This document shows positions 34,503 to 44,192 of a stretch of 64,000 nucleotides of DNA, piece after piece. The notes beneath the pieces were generated by a model. That model saw nothing but the letters and a program-made list of their open reading frames with translations. It did not search any database and was not told the DNA's origin. The first letter of the stretch is position 1. Every line of letters begins with the position of its first letter. Position numbers and translations under genes: made by a program. Source of the DNA: Vibrio sp. MEBiC08052 (GTDB lineage Bacteria > Pseudomonadota > Gammaproteobacteria > Enterobacterales > Vibrionaceae); assembly GCF_001506075.1 (NCBI RefSeq), contig NZ_KQ947475.1, forward strand, positions 2,140,390-2,204,389, written 5' to 3'.

Positions 34503-37500
34503 ATGACCCATGTTTTTGCCAAACTCTGGCGCCGCTTCCGGCAACTTCCCCGGGTGTTCCGCGTCTCAAGTTATTTGTTACTCTGTTACGCCGCTTATGC
34601 GCTGCTGCTCGGGGTGATCACACCACTCATTCTCCAGTCGCAAATGCCGAAATTCCTGAGTGAACGTCTGGGTAGAGAGGTCCAAATCGCGCACATCAGT
34701 ATCAACCCTTTTTTACTACGTGTCCGAGTCGAAGATTTTCAGATCATGACCCGGGAGCAACAGGGAGTGCTCGCATCAATCGGCCAGACCGAACTGATGT
34801 TCAGTTTCTGGCGTAGTCTGCTTCATCTGACGCCAACCATCGATCACCTATGGATGACCCAGCCGTCTCTGAATCTTGTGCGGTATAAGGCCGCCTCCGG
34901 GCAGCTCCGTTTCAATATCAGTGATATTGTCGAGCGGCTGAGTTCCCGACAAACGCCACCATCACAATCAACAGAACCACCACAATCAACAGACACAGTA
35001 CCAAGCATCGCTGCCTTCCGTAGCGAAGACATTCATCTTTCTCAGGGGCGTGTGCAGTTCTCTGATCAGGTCAGCGGTGCCCTGCTCTCCTACCACGGAC
35101 TGGATATCCGTTTACAACAGTTCGATACACAAGCAACGATGGTGCAACTTCCGTCAGAGCCAAGCCAATCATCTGCGCCAGACAAATCATCAACATCAAC
35201 GCTCCTCCCGAACCGATATCAGCTACAAATCACAGGTGCAGATCAAAGTCAGCTACAACTCAGCGGTCAGTTGCAGCTGCTGCCCCTTAAAATCAGTGGT
35301 GAGTTGTCGCTTCAGTCCGTCACACTGGCGCCGTTTTGGCCTTTTGCTGCTGACATCATTCCCGCCCGATTAACGGATGGCGTCATCGATTTCCACACGC
35401 ACTATGATTTGCAAGATATACACAACCATATCGTCTATACCACTCGACAAGGTGAGCTGACATTACAGCAACTGGTTTTTCAGGCCGACCAAAAGCCGCA
35501 GGTCAAACTGTCACAATTGTCGCTCAGCGATATTGCGTTAAACGGTGCTGAACAAATCCTCGACATCGCACAATTACAATTATCCGGCCTATGGGTGAAC
35601 GGACAACTGGACGCACAAGGGCTGGATTTGCAACATCTGTTTACCCCGATTCAGAACGCTGATGTCACACCATCTCAGGCTACACCGGCTGAAAATCAAC
35701 CTGCGACATCCTCTTCATGGCTCGTACGCCTTCATCAGTTCCGGATGACAGGGACGGATTTGAACCTTGCGGAACAACAACAGACCAGCGGAGTTCATTG
35801 GCGCATTTACAATCTGTCTCTCTCGACCGGCGAGATTGACAGTCATCTCAGTCAGCCGATCGACTACCAACTTGCATTCGATATCGCATCCGATCCTCAC
35901 CATCCTCCTGAAAATGCTCAGGGACATTTCACTGCACAAGGTGTTGTTAATCCGCAACAACTCAGTACCAGTGGTGAGATTGATCTGCAACGGCTGGAAC
36001 TCAGCCAATTTCAGCCTTATTTACAATCCTATCTGAACTTACAGCTCAGCAATGGGGTCTTTTCGACACAGGGGCATTTTCAGGTCAATCCTGCCGCATA
36101 TGATGTGCGCTATCAGGGGACGGCGGCTTTAAATCAGTTGATGATCAAAGATACCCGCAATCGTCAGCCGCTGCTGAAATGGGAGAGCATGTCAATCGAT
36201 GCTATTTCCTTTGATCAAACTGCACACCAACTCACGATTCACCAAGTCACATTAGATAAACCGTATGCCAAAATATTGATCGACCCAAATAGAAATACCA
36301 ATATTGATCACCTTGTCATTGAGTCTCATCCCGGAAAGATTTCCGAAGCCCCCTCCGCGTCGGTCAAACCAGACACGCAACTCCAGCCGAAATCAGAATC
36401 ACGATCGCCCTTTCAGTTTGAAATCGGTGCGATCAAAATCAGCCATGGTTCGGCTTTTTTTGCCGATCAATCTCTTACCCCAAATTTCGCGACCGGGATT
36501 GAATCTCTGGAAGGTGAAATCATCCGACTATCATCTAACCCAGCGCAGAACGCTCAGGTTCAGTTAACCGGTAAGATTGATCAATATGCCCCGGTCTCCA
36601 TTCACGGAGAAATCAACCCACTCTCTGAGCCTCCCTATCTGGATTTAGCGGTGAATTTTAATCGTGTTGAGCTCACGTCGGTTAATCCATACTCCGGTAC
36701 TTACGCCGGTTATTATATTGATAAAGGACAACTGACATTAGGATTGCAATATCAATTAGAACAGAACCAGCTCATCGGTAAAAATCACATCGTGATCGAC
36801 CAACTGCAACTGGGAAAAGCAAGCAACTCCGAGCAAGCGCTCAATTTGCCATTGAAACTCGCTGTTGCGCTATTACAGGATCGCCACGGTGTGATTGACC
36901 TGGGACTGGATATTTCCGGAGATCTCGATAACCCCAGCTTCAGCTTCGGTAGTATCGTCATGACCGCACTGACCAACATGCTCGCCAAAGCAGTCACGGC
37001 ACCATTTACGCTACTGGCAGGTTTAGTCGGTAGTGATGATGAACTCAATATTGTTCAGTTTGAGCCCGGTCGGGCAACATTAAGTACCGCAGAACAGGCG
37101 CGGTTGAAAACGCTGGCGAGCGCATTGACAGACCGGCCAAAACTCAGCGTCAGTGCCAAAGGTCATGTATCACTCACACAGGATAGTCAGGCAATCAAAG
37201 CAATGAAGCTGCAACAACAACTCCGGAGACAGAGTGGTGTTGACCCCTTGCCGGCTGAGCTCAGCGCCAGTCGCTTTCCTGCAAGTGGCCCCTTGGTTGA
37301 GGCGTTAAACAAACTGTTTAGTACCGAGCTGCAAAAGCAACCGGATGCCGAACGGCAGAAAATTATCCAACAGTTGCAAGGTGAAAATCCGGATGTTGAA
37401 CCCGATCCGGCAGCGGTAACGACCCGACTCCATATTGCAATGTACAATCAGCTATTGAATGCTCAAGCAGTGAGTCATGATGAACTGGGTTATCTGGCTC

Positions 37501-37637
37501 AAAGCCGGGGTAATGCGGTGAAGGCGTTTCTGGTCAATGATGCCGGGCTGCCTCCGGAACGTATTTTTCTGCTCGACAGTAAAACCGAGTTGAATGATCG
37601 TGAGCCGCAGGTAAAACTGATTTTAAGTGCCGATTAA
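34503..37637 (+). CDS. DUF748/AsmA-like envelope protein with OmpA-like ends
   Basis: 1044 residues. TM1 is at about 18-42. The rest is extracytoplasmic, mostly beta-rich repeats of AsmA/DUF748 type (FLSERLGREVQIAHISINPFL near 58, and GVIDLGLDISGDLDNPSFSF, then SIVMTALTNMLAKAVTAPF near 800-840, which is the family signature). After this comes an OmpA-like half (VQFEPGRATLSTAEQARLKTL) and its partner at the end (GNAVKAFLVNDAGLPPERIF). AsmA-like proteins bridge the envelope and move or assemble lipids. Function is inferred from the fold. It stands alone and is followed by a hairpin. A low-complexity Gln/Ser/Pro stretch lies near 150-165. Confidence 0.85.
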   Translation: MTHVFAKLWRRFRQLPRVFRVSSYLLLCYAAYALLLGVITPLILQSQMPKFLSERLGREVQIAHISINPFLLRVRVEDFQIMTREQQGVLASIGQTELMFSFWRSLLHLTPTIDHLWMTQPSLNLVRYKAASGQLRFNISDIVERLSSRQTPPSQSTEPPQSTDTVPSIAAFRSEDIHLSQGRVQFSDQVSGALLSYHGLDIRLQQFDTQATMVQLPSEPSQSSAPDKSSTSTLLPNRYQLQITGADQSQLQLSGQLQLLPLKISGELSLQSVTLAPFWPFAADIIPARLTDGVIDFHTHYDLQDIHNHIVYTTRQGELTLQQLVFQADQKPQVKLSQLSLSDIALNGAEQILDIAQLQLSGLWVNGQLDAQGLDLQHLFTPIQNADVTPSQATPAENQPATSSSWLVRLHQFRMTGTDLNLAEQQQTSGVHWRIYNLSLSTGEIDSHLSQPIDYQLAFDIASDPHHPPENAQGHFTAQGVVNPQQLSTSGEIDLQRLELSQFQPYLQSYLNLQLSNGVFSTQGHFQVNPAAYDVRYQGTAALNQLMIKDTRNRQPLLKWESMSIDAISFDQTAHQLTIHQVTLDKPYAKILIDPNRNTNIDHLVIESHPGKISEAPSASVKPDTQLQPKSESRSPFQFEIGAIKISHGSAFFADQSLTPNFATGIESLEGEIIRLSSNPAQNAQVQLTGKIDQYAPVSIHGEINPLSEPPYLDLAVNFNRVELTSVNPYSGTYAGYYIDKGQLTLGLQYQLEQNQLIGKNHIVIDQLQLGKASNSEQALNLPLKLAVALLQDRHGVIDLGLDISGDLDNPSFSFGSIVMTALTNMLAKAVTAPFTLLAGLVGSDDELNIVQFEPGRATLSTAEQARLKTLASALTDRPKLSVSAKGHVSLTQDSQAIKAMKLQQQLRRQSGVDPLPAELSASRFPASGPLVEALNKLFSTELQKQPDAERQKIIQQLQGENPDVEPDPAAVTTRLHIAMYNQLLNAQAVSHDELGYLAQSRGNAVKAFLVNDAGLPPERIFLLDSKTELNDREPQVKLILSAD

Positions 37638-37686
37638 AAGCTCAGTGAGCCTGACCGTCTTCAGACATAACCGGATTGATAACACA

Positions 37687-37714
37687 AAGGGGTGGCCGCT
37701 ACCGGCTGCCCCTT
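37687..37714 (+). terminator. Hairpin between the DUF748 gene and the pectate lyase gene
   Basis: AAGGGG / CCCCTT with an inner GCCG / CGGC pair forms a compact GC-rich stem. It sits between the convergent ends of the two genes (37637 and 37743). The T-run is weak, so it is probably a bidirectional terminator. Confidence 0.55.
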
Positions 37715-37742
37715 CGACATTTGAGGTTCCCTACCGGGTCAA

Positions 37743-39284
37743 TTAGTTTTTGTAGATTTCAAACTCAGCAATGGCTGGTGTGCCACTCGCTGCATGAATG
37801 ACAAAGCTGATTTTTTCCAGATTGGTATTCGGGAATGCAATCACACTAGGAATCGAGCTTCCCGATGCCAACGTCGCACCATCATCATGGTTGACCAAAG
37901 ACCAAGAGGTCACGGTGCCCTGAGTACCGGATAATTCAACAATACGAACCGCATTAATCGTTTGATTGAGACGTTTGACACTGATCGTGCCGGTGCTACC
38001 GCTTGGTGACCAGTAGGTACTGCTATCTCCGTCAGTGACATTGCCATAACTGGTGCCATTTCCTTTCGAGCTACCGTCAGCCGCAACATTGAGTGCAAGA
38101 TTCACACCCTGAGTAGAACCGCCGCCATTATCGCCACCGTTGTCCTGACCACCGCCATTGCCGTTGTCACCATTGCCATTGCCCGGTTGATTGTTACCCG
38201 GTGTGGTGACGTGACAGCTCCCATCAGAGACAGCCAGACCTTTATTGGCACCCGCAGTTGCCATCACAATCGCAGGAACACAGCTTGCCTGATCAGGTTG
38301 ATACTGATAAGGAATATGAATCGATGTGGTTGAAACCGGATTCGGGCCAGCAGGATGCATTTTACTGCCATCATTGGACCAACGCACGTTATCCCAGATA
38401 TTGCCACTTACATCCCAAAACCCCATATCATTGGTATAGAAAGTACCAAGCGGATCTTTAGAATCTTTTACATAATTATTTTCTGCTTTGATCTTGCCAC
38501 CGATTCTTGGATTCATCCCTGAAGAAATTAAGCCATCATAGTAATTATTATAAGAATGTGCTGTGGCATGGCGTAATAGTGGCGTCCGTGAATTAATATT
38601 CTCATAGTAGTTATGGTGGAAAGTCACCGGCCCGTTGTTATTATCACTGTCACTTGAGCCCACCAGCCCACCCCGCCCCGAGTTTTTCAGGATACTGTAA
38701 GACAGCGTGACATACTTGGTGTTGTTCTTCATATCAAATAAAGCATCATAACCGGCACTTTCACCACCACTCGCTTCTAATGTGACATGATCAACCCAGA
38801 CGTTTGAGACATCTTTCTCCATCCCGATAGCATCCCCGCCATTGGATAACGGAGAACCGGATTTCTTCACATTTCTGACATGTACATTCCGGATGATAAT
38901 GTTGGATGAAGAGCGAATATGAATACCTAACTCATCGAAGAGCGCACCTTGACCGACCCCAATCAGAGTAACATTACTGATATCTTTCAGTTCAATTTTA
39001 TCTGCTGCGGTATTACAGCTATTACCGGAAACTTTTGAAGTATTACCATGATTGATGGTTCCCTCAACCTGAATAATAATCGGTGTATCGTTTGAGGCTC
39101 GGTTACATAACGCTTCATGAATTTGCGTCCCGGTTGTTGCACGGACGACTTGCCCCCCTTGCCCGCCAGTTGTGCCACCATTTTCGGTGTGGAAGCCATT
39201 GGCAAAAGAAGGTAAAGCGACCCATGCCAGCGATGATATCAGTGAAGCGACGATGGTGTGCTTAAAATGTTTATCAGTCATCAT
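37743..39284 (-). CDS. Secreted pectate lyase (PL1) with C-terminal F5/8-type carbohydrate-binding domain
   Basis: 513 residues. A signal peptide (about 1-29, ending PSFANG) directs export. The catalytic right-handed beta-helix (about 35-345) shows PL1 features: WVDHVTLEASGG, YDALFDMKN with Ca2+-binding Asp, and FHHNYYENINSRTPLLR with the catalytic Arg. It cleaves polygalacturonate by beta-elimination. A Gly/Asn/Gln linker (about 362-393) leads to a discoidin/CBM32-like domain (NLALNVAADGSSKGNGTSYG ... DSSTYWSPSG) that should bind sugar. Two ATG codons start the gene, and 39284 is used. It is divergent from the PL4 lyase across a region with a KdgR-like box. Confidence 0.93.
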   Translation of the reverse strand: MMTDKHFKHTIVASLISSLAWVALPSFANGFHTENGGTTGGQGGQVVRATTGTQIHEALCNRASNDTPIIIQVEGTINHGNTSKVSGNSCNTAADKIELKDISNVTLIGVGQGALFDELGIHIRSSSNIIIRNVHVRNVKKSGSPLSNGGDAIGMEKDVSNVWVDHVTLEASGGESAGYDALFDMKNNTKYVTLSYSILKNSGRGGLVGSSDSDNNNGPVTFHHNYYENINSRTPLLRHATAHSYNNYYDGLISSGMNPRIGGKIKAENNYVKDSKDPLGTFYTNDMGFWDVSGNIWDNVRWSNDGSKMHPAGPNPVSTTSIHIPYQYQPDQASCVPAIVMATAGANKGLAVSDGSCHVTTPGNNQPGNGNGDNGNGGGQDNGGDNGGGSTQGVNLALNVAADGSSKGNGTSYGNVTDGDSSTYWSPSGSTGTISVKRLNQTINAVRIVELSGTQGTVTSWSLVNHDDGATLASGSSIPSVIAFPNTNLEKISFVIHAASGTPAIAEFEIYKN

Positions 39285-39845
39285 GTTCTTCCTTATCTAT
39301 ATCTATGTCATTAAAAATATTGATGATCTTTCTCGCCTGTCATTCACGGCAGAAACAGGCCTTATCGCAGATAGATTAATTATTTTTCAATTACTTTTAT
39401 TTCTGAAAGCCTTCTTTTTTGGATGAATGTCATGCTTTATAAAAGCATGTCTCTATCAATGTCTCTCTTGATATGATTCAGCCAAAACAAGCACCAAATA
39501 TATATCAAAACAAGATTACTTTTAAAATGAAACATTGTTTCTTTTTTGATCTAGGTTGAAAAATAACCTTTATTTATTAGAAATTATTTTTGTTGAAGAG
39601 GTTCACACCACCCCATTTTTTCTCTGTTAAACTTACGAGGAACCCCGTTGTTAATCCTATATTTTTTAGTAATTGGCAATCAAGAATAATATCAATGTAG
39701 TCATTTGATAAATCGGATAATTTCTATAATGATTCAGGAAATTAGGATCTCTATAGATTCGCCCTAAACTGAAAATAGAATAAAAATACCCAGAACAGGT
39801 TCAACCTGTTTATTGATCAATCCAACAACGTCACTAGGAAATAAT
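39285..39845. promoter_or_regulatory. Divergent control region between the two pectin lyase genes, with KdgR-like box
   Basis: The 561-base spacer is AT-rich and has no gene. AAATGAAACATTGTTTCTTTTTT (39525-39547) matches the KdgR operator pattern (AAAC-N4-GTTTC dyad in an A/T setting), and TGAAACATTGTTTC is its core. KdgR represses pectinase genes in plant-pathogenic enterobacteria until pectin breakdown products bind it. A box midway could serve both genes. Confidence 0.7.
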
Positions 39846-41519
39846 ATGAAAAAAATCAAAAAGATATATATAATAATGTGGGCATTAGCTACCTGCATTT
39901 CCAGCTTCAGTGCACAGGCTGCCTTCCAGTTATTAACCTCTCAGGATTTTTATACAGTCGATACCAATGCTGGTGTAGTATTCAGCATACGCAGAGTTGA
40001 TCATGGTGTCAGTACGCAATCACCCGGTGATCTTGCTTCACTAAAAATTAATGGTGTCGAGTATCAAAATCAGCGTCGAGGATCTCAGATTAATTCCGGA
40101 TTTGATTGGTTATATAACAATACATCCAATGTACAGGTTTATGCTCAAAATTATCAGAACCAATATATAAAAATTACGGTTCAGGCTGGTAATCTTACCC
40201 ATTATTATATGGCCAGAAATGGTTATCCATATATCTACATGGCAACTTACTTTTCATCTGAACCCAATATTCATGGTCATGTACGTTATATTTTAAGACT
40301 ACAACGTAACCGGCTCCCTTACGGACCGGAGCCTTCAGATATTTCTCAAACAGTATCCACCGTTGAGTCCGGTGATATTTTCGCACTTTCCAATGGGGAA
40401 ACTCGCTCGAAACATTACTCTAACATGCGGCTGAAAGACTGGAATGCCATTGGCGCACGAGGACCAAACCTTGGTGTCTGGATTGTCAGAGATAGTCAAG
40501 AAGGCAGTTCTGGTGGCCCGTTCTATCGCAGCCTGCTGAATCAGGGCACAGCAACCGATCAAGAAATTACCTATATCATCAATTATGCCGAAGCTCAGAC
40601 AGAAGCATTCCGTACCGGTGTACTGAATCATTACACACTGGTTGTCAATAGCGGGCAACAGCCTCCTGCCGATGATGATATTAACCTCTCTTGGTTCTCA
40701 CAAATGGGATTGAAAGGTTATGTTGCTGCATCAGACAGAGGCCGGGTTGCGGGAGTTGGCATCACCGGACGAGACACCAATTATGAATATACCGTTGGTT
40801 TTGCCAACAATCGTACGCAATATTGGGCAACGGCAAACCCAGCAAGTGGTTACTTCAGCCGGGACAATATGTTACCGGGCACCTACACGATGACCACTTA
40901 TAAAAATGAGTTGGCCGTCGACACGCAGACGGTAACCGTTCATTCCGGCCAGACGACAGTTTTAAACTCCTATCAAATCACCGGTGATCCAAGTCATGAC
41001 AGAGCCATTTGGCGTATCGGTGATTGGGATGGTAGCCCGCAAGAGTTTCTCAATGGCGATAAATTAACCATCATGCACCCTTCAGATGTCAGAATGGCAA
41101 ATTGGGATCCATCTAACTTTATTGTCGGTAACACACCTGCAAGCGCTTTTCCTGCCTATATGTGGAAGGATATCAATAATGACCATATCATTTATTTCCG
41201 TCTCAACGATGCACAACGCGCGAAAGCCCATCGGATCCGGATTGGGATTACTGTGGCCTACGCGGGAGGGCGTCCCAAAATTTCGGTAAATAACTGGATA
41301 TCTTCCAATCCGCCACCGCCATCTCAACCTAAGACTCGGACTTTAACCGTCGGGACGTATCGGGGAAACAACACAACCTATACATTTGATGTTCCCGCCG
41401 GTGCCTGGACCAGTGGAAGTAACTGGAATCGCCTGATCATTACAGCTATCAGCGGCTCCGGTCTGAGTGGTTATCTGTCTGCCGGTTATAGTATCGATAG
41501 TATTGATTTACTTGATTAA
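39846..41519 (+). CDS. Rhamnogalacturonan lyase, PL4 type
   Basis: 557 residues from ATG 39846 (AGGAA upstream). An earlier in-frame start adds 11 residues before the signal peptide, which ends near 26 (SSFSAQA). The N-terminal beta-sandwich (FQLLTSQDFYTVDTNAGVVF ... DWLYNNTSNVQVYAQ) and MARNGYPYIYMATYFSSEPN are typical of PL4. A fibronectin-III-like part (near 320-370, GRVAGVGITGRDTNYEYTVG) and a C-terminal CBM-like domain (RAIWRIGDWDGSPQEFLNGD) follow. It cuts the rhamnogalacturonan I backbone. It has a spacer and hairpin after it. The name rhiE-like would suit, but orthology is not shown. Confidence 0.9.
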   Translation: MKKIKKIYIIMWALATCISSFSAQAAFQLLTSQDFYTVDTNAGVVFSIRRVDHGVSTQSPGDLASLKINGVEYQNQRRGSQINSGFDWLYNNTSNVQVYAQNYQNQYIKITVQAGNLTHYYMARNGYPYIYMATYFSSEPNIHGHVRYILRLQRNRLPYGPEPSDISQTVSTVESGDIFALSNGETRSKHYSNMRLKDWNAIGARGPNLGVWIVRDSQEGSSGGPFYRSLLNQGTATDQEITYIINYAEAQTEAFRTGVLNHYTLVVNSGQQPPADDDINLSWFSQMGLKGYVAASDRGRVAGVGITGRDTNYEYTVGFANNRTQYWATANPASGYFSRDNMLPGTYTMTTYKNELAVDTQTVTVHSGQTTVLNSYQITGDPSHDRAIWRIGDWDGSPQEFLNGDKLTIMHPSDVRMANWDPSNFIVGNTPASAFPAYMWKDINNDHIIYFRLNDAQRAKAHRIRIGITVAYAGGRPKISVNNWISSNPPPPSQPKTRTLTVGTYRGNNTTYTFDVPAGAWTSGSNWNRLIITAISGSGLSGYLSAGYSIDSIDLLD

Positions 41520-41569
41520 TACAGACAATTGAGTCCATGAATACTAAAGATTAACATTTAACGCTCGAT

Positions 41570-41604
41570 ATCGGCCCTCTTTCAACATCGCACAGGGGGC
41601 CGAT
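41570..41604 (+). terminator. Hairpin after the rhamnogalacturonan lyase gene
   Basis: ATCGGCCC (41570-41577) pairs with GGGCCGAT (41597-41604), an eight-pair GC-rich stem with a 19-base loop. It is about 50 bases after the stop. No strong T-run follows. Confidence 0.45.
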
Positions 41605-42191
41605 GTCATCCACTATGAGTAAAGATACTCGATATCACCTCTTTTCTGACATCTGTACCCAAATATCAACTCACATTTCCCTCCAAATTTAGCCGTGGAT
41701 TAACTTCATGTTGATAACATCTCAGATGTTCTATTTACATTTTGTTTAGATTTGATACATCATATAATTTGAATTAAATCACAAAAATAAACATTCAACA
41801 TACATTTTTAATAAGTGAAAAACGTAATAGTTCATAAAACTATTTTAAATATAAAGTTCAATACAAATAACTATATTGATAACAAAATAACAAACATGTA
41901 CAACTACATTTCAAATAAAACAACATAAATAATTTTGTCATCATAACGTCATTTATATGTAAAAATACCTTAAACTTACACACAATAAAAAATTAACATA
42001 TTGTTTTTAATTAAAAAAAATCAAAAAATAAACAAAAATTTATACCACTTGACACATATATTTGTCTTTTGCAATCTAGTCCCCTCAATTATTGACTCAT
42101 GTCACTAATCGTAGATACACATAATAAGCAGAAATGCAGAGAGCCAGGAAAGGGCCTCTTAGTTTTTAAATAAAAAAGGTAATGGACTATT
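41605..42191 (+). promoter_or_regulatory. Long AT-rich leader of the porin gene
   Basis: This stretch holds no gene and is very AT-rich from 41690 to 42060. AATAGTT ... AACTATT is inverted at about 41828-41846. The sequence TTGACACATATATTTG (about 42050-42065), then CAATCTAGTCCCC, gives a -35-like TTGACA with only a weak -10. Long leaders with AT-rich upstream sequence are usual for Vibrio porins, and membrane-stress or ToxR-type control is possible but not shown. Confidence 0.35.
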
Positions 42192-43235
42192 ATGAAAAAA
42201 ACGCTCATAGCGCTCGCAGTGCTTTCAGCTGCAAATGTGGTTAATGCTGCTGAAATTCTCAAAACAGACACCGCATCGGTGGATTTTTATGGTCAACTCC
42301 GCGAAGAATTGAAACAGGTGGGCTCGGACACAAAAAAAGGTGATGATACAAGTACTACCCTCTCTTCAGGCTCATCGCGGGCCGGGGTCAATTCCATTTA
42401 CACCATCAACGATGATCTTGATGTACTGGCAACCGTTGAATTTGGCATCGGTCAAAGCAACAGTGGTGACAGTCGTAAACACTACATCGGTTTTGCATCC
42501 AAGGAATGGGGCACTGTGACCGTTGGTAAACAGAGTATTCTGACTGATGATGTCTGGGGTGTCGAAAACGACTGGATTGGTTTAGGTTACAGTCTGCTTC
42601 CTGAAGCGGGCGGTTATGACATGAAATGGCTTCAGAATGCAATGATCAAGTATACGCTGGAAGGCTCTGCCGGCTGGTTTAAAGCCGCCTATTCATACAA
42701 AAACGGCAATGATGACCCGACCACAGCTGAAATTTTTGCCGGAACCACTTTCGGTAATATCGAATTATACGGTGGTGTCGGTTATCAGGAAGATAAAACC
42801 ACATCAACAGATACCAAAGATATTACCATTACCAGTGGCGGTGCAACACACACGGTTGAATCCAAGATCACCACGGTCAACAGCAAAGAGCTGAAACATG
42901 GTATGCTCACCGTCAATTATAAAGGCGACGGCTGGAACTTAGGAACCACCTACTGGCATGCTCAGGTAGACGATAATGTGAAAAACACCAAGCTCACGTC
43001 AGACTCTGTCGCACTGGCGGGTTCTTATAACTTCACTGAAAAACTATCACTCTATGGTGGTTATGAATATATTAAAGATTTTCAGCAAGAAAATAATGAC
43101 TTCGATGGCGTATATTCCGGCTTGCTGTATAAGTATGCGAGCTGGACCAAGGTCTATGCTGAAACCGGATTTAACGACTCCGATAAGCTAGGAAGCGACA
43201 GCTACTGGGGTATCGGTGTTCGTATCTACTGGTAA
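42192..43235 (+). CDS. Outer-membrane porin, OmpU/OmpC-like (Porin_4)
   Basis: 347 residues. The signal peptide MKKTLIALAVLSAANVVNA is followed by the first strand DTASVDFYGQLREELK. Alternating hydrophobic strands and loops rich in Asp/Gly/Ser continue throughout (FYGQLR; VDVLATVEFGIG; YIGFASKEWGTVTVGKQ). The C terminus VRIYW ends in an aromatic residue that the Bam machine needs. It forms a general diffusion trimer. Its place after two pectin lyases suggests it could pass oligosaccharides, but no KdgM signature is seen. AAAAGG lies upstream of ATG 42192. Confidence 0.9.
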   Translation: MKKTLIALAVLSAANVVNAAEILKTDTASVDFYGQLREELKQVGSDTKKGDDTSTTLSSGSSRAGVNSIYTINDDLDVLATVEFGIGQSNSGDSRKHYIGFASKEWGTVTVGKQSILTDDVWGVENDWIGLGYSLLPEAGGYDMKWLQNAMIKYTLEGSAGWFKAAYSYKNGNDDPTTAEIFAGTTFGNIELYGGVGYQEDKTTSTDTKDITITSGGATHTVESKITTVNSKELKHGMLTVNYKGDGWNLGTTYWHAQVDDNVKNTKLTSDSVALAGSYNFTEKLSLYGGYEYIKDFQQENNDFDGVYSGLLYKYASWTKVYAETGFNDSDKLGSDSYWGIGVRIYW

Positions 43236-43246
43236 TCCATAAAATG

Positions 43247-43282
43247 TCTGGTCACAGTCGTCTGCCTTCGGCTGTGACCAGA
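43247..43282 (+). terminator. Terminator of the porin gene
   Basis: TCTGGTCACAG (43247-43257) pairs perfectly with CTGTGACCAGA (43272-43282), separated by 14 bases. It lies 12 bases after the porin stop. A short run of T follows (ttgatttg). Confidence 0.7.
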
Positions 43283-43370
43283 TTGATTTGCACCATCTTT
43301 TTGTATCAACCTCCCTTTATCCCTACAATCTATGTCGTCCACGCATGACCCTTTGACTCAAGGAATAAAA

Positions 43371-44051
43371 ATGAAAATCGCATTGCCATTACTCTTCACG
43401 CTGTCACTGGGTATCATTCCATGTACAGTCGCAGCTAAAACTGTTTTACAGATTCCAGATAACGTTGATGTGTTTGCTATCAATGCGCAATCTCCTGAAA
43501 AGGCAAGCGGTTTATTCCCTTCAGATCAGGAAGAATTAGACGATGGTGTGAACCAGATTGTATTCAAATACTCCCCTGCATTTGAAATCGGCAAAGATAT
43601 CAGACATGCTTATAGTCAGGTAATTATTGCTAAATTTAAAGCGTCAGATACTCAACTTCATTTTAAACTCCCGTCTTATCGCAGCTTGACGCAAGCCCGG
43701 CAAGAAATCGACCATATGCAATGGGCCCTCATTGATGCACAGGGTAATAATGTCGTCATTGCAGAAGATACTTTACAGAAAAATGGTCTTCAGGTTGGCC
43801 GTGATTATGTGCAAGAAGTACAACATTACAATGCAGGCTCAGGAGTTGCCGCCATTCATATCAGCGCAACATCGCCACAACCGGCCACTTCTGCCAGACA
43901 ACATACGATCTCAGCAACGAAAGTACCGGTCGCATCAACACCGATTACCTCAGCAGATTCACCCAACCTTGCTCAGCTCAAACGCTGGTATCAAAAATCA
44001 AGCGAACAGGAACGGAAAGCGTTTCGCAAATGGATTATCGATCAGGAATAA
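43371..44051 (+). CDS. DUF2057/YccT-like exported protein
   Basis: 226 residues from ATG 43371 (AAGGA upstream). A further upstream ATG at 43332 adds 13 residues before the signal peptide MKIALPLLFTLSLGIIPCTV, cleaved near AA-K. The N-terminal motif VLQIPDNVDVFAINAQSP matches the YccT family, whose members are periplasmic or envelope proteins of unclear function. The C terminus is Ala/Thr/Ser-rich, then a charged end (QLKRWYQKSSEQERKAFRKW). It may be attached through that basic tail. It is independent of its neighbours. Confidence 0.8.
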   Translation: MKIALPLLFTLSLGIIPCTVAAKTVLQIPDNVDVFAINAQSPEKASGLFPSDQEELDDGVNQIVFKYSPAFEIGKDIRHAYSQVIIAKFKASDTQLHFKLPSYRSLTQARQEIDHMQWALIDAQGNNVVIAEDTLQKNGLQVGRDYVQEVQHYNAGSGVAAIHISATSPQPATSARQHTISATKVPVASTPITSADSPNLAQLKRWYQKSSEQERKAFRKWIIDQE

Positions 44052-44127
44052 CCGTGCTGAATTTCTGTCATGGCAAGAGTAAAAAAGTACATAACCTGAG
44101 CTAAACATATAAAATTGTAAAAAATAC

Positions 44128-44160
44128 TTGACCCTGTACTCAGCTACAGGGTTTAAACTC
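44128..44160 (+). promoter_or_regulatory. MerR-type promoter/operator of the metal regulator
   Basis: TTGACC (44128-44133) and TAAACT (44154-44159) are -35 and -10 boxes 19-20 bases apart, the long spacer typical of MerR-controlled promoters. ACCCTGTA ctcagc TACAGGGT is an exact eight-base inverted repeat centred in the spacer, so the operator matches the family. The predicted start falls near 44166, so the ATG at 44166 would be leaderless. Confidence 0.85.
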
Positions 44161-44192
44161 ATACCATGTTATCCGAAGAAGAGAGCGTGGAT

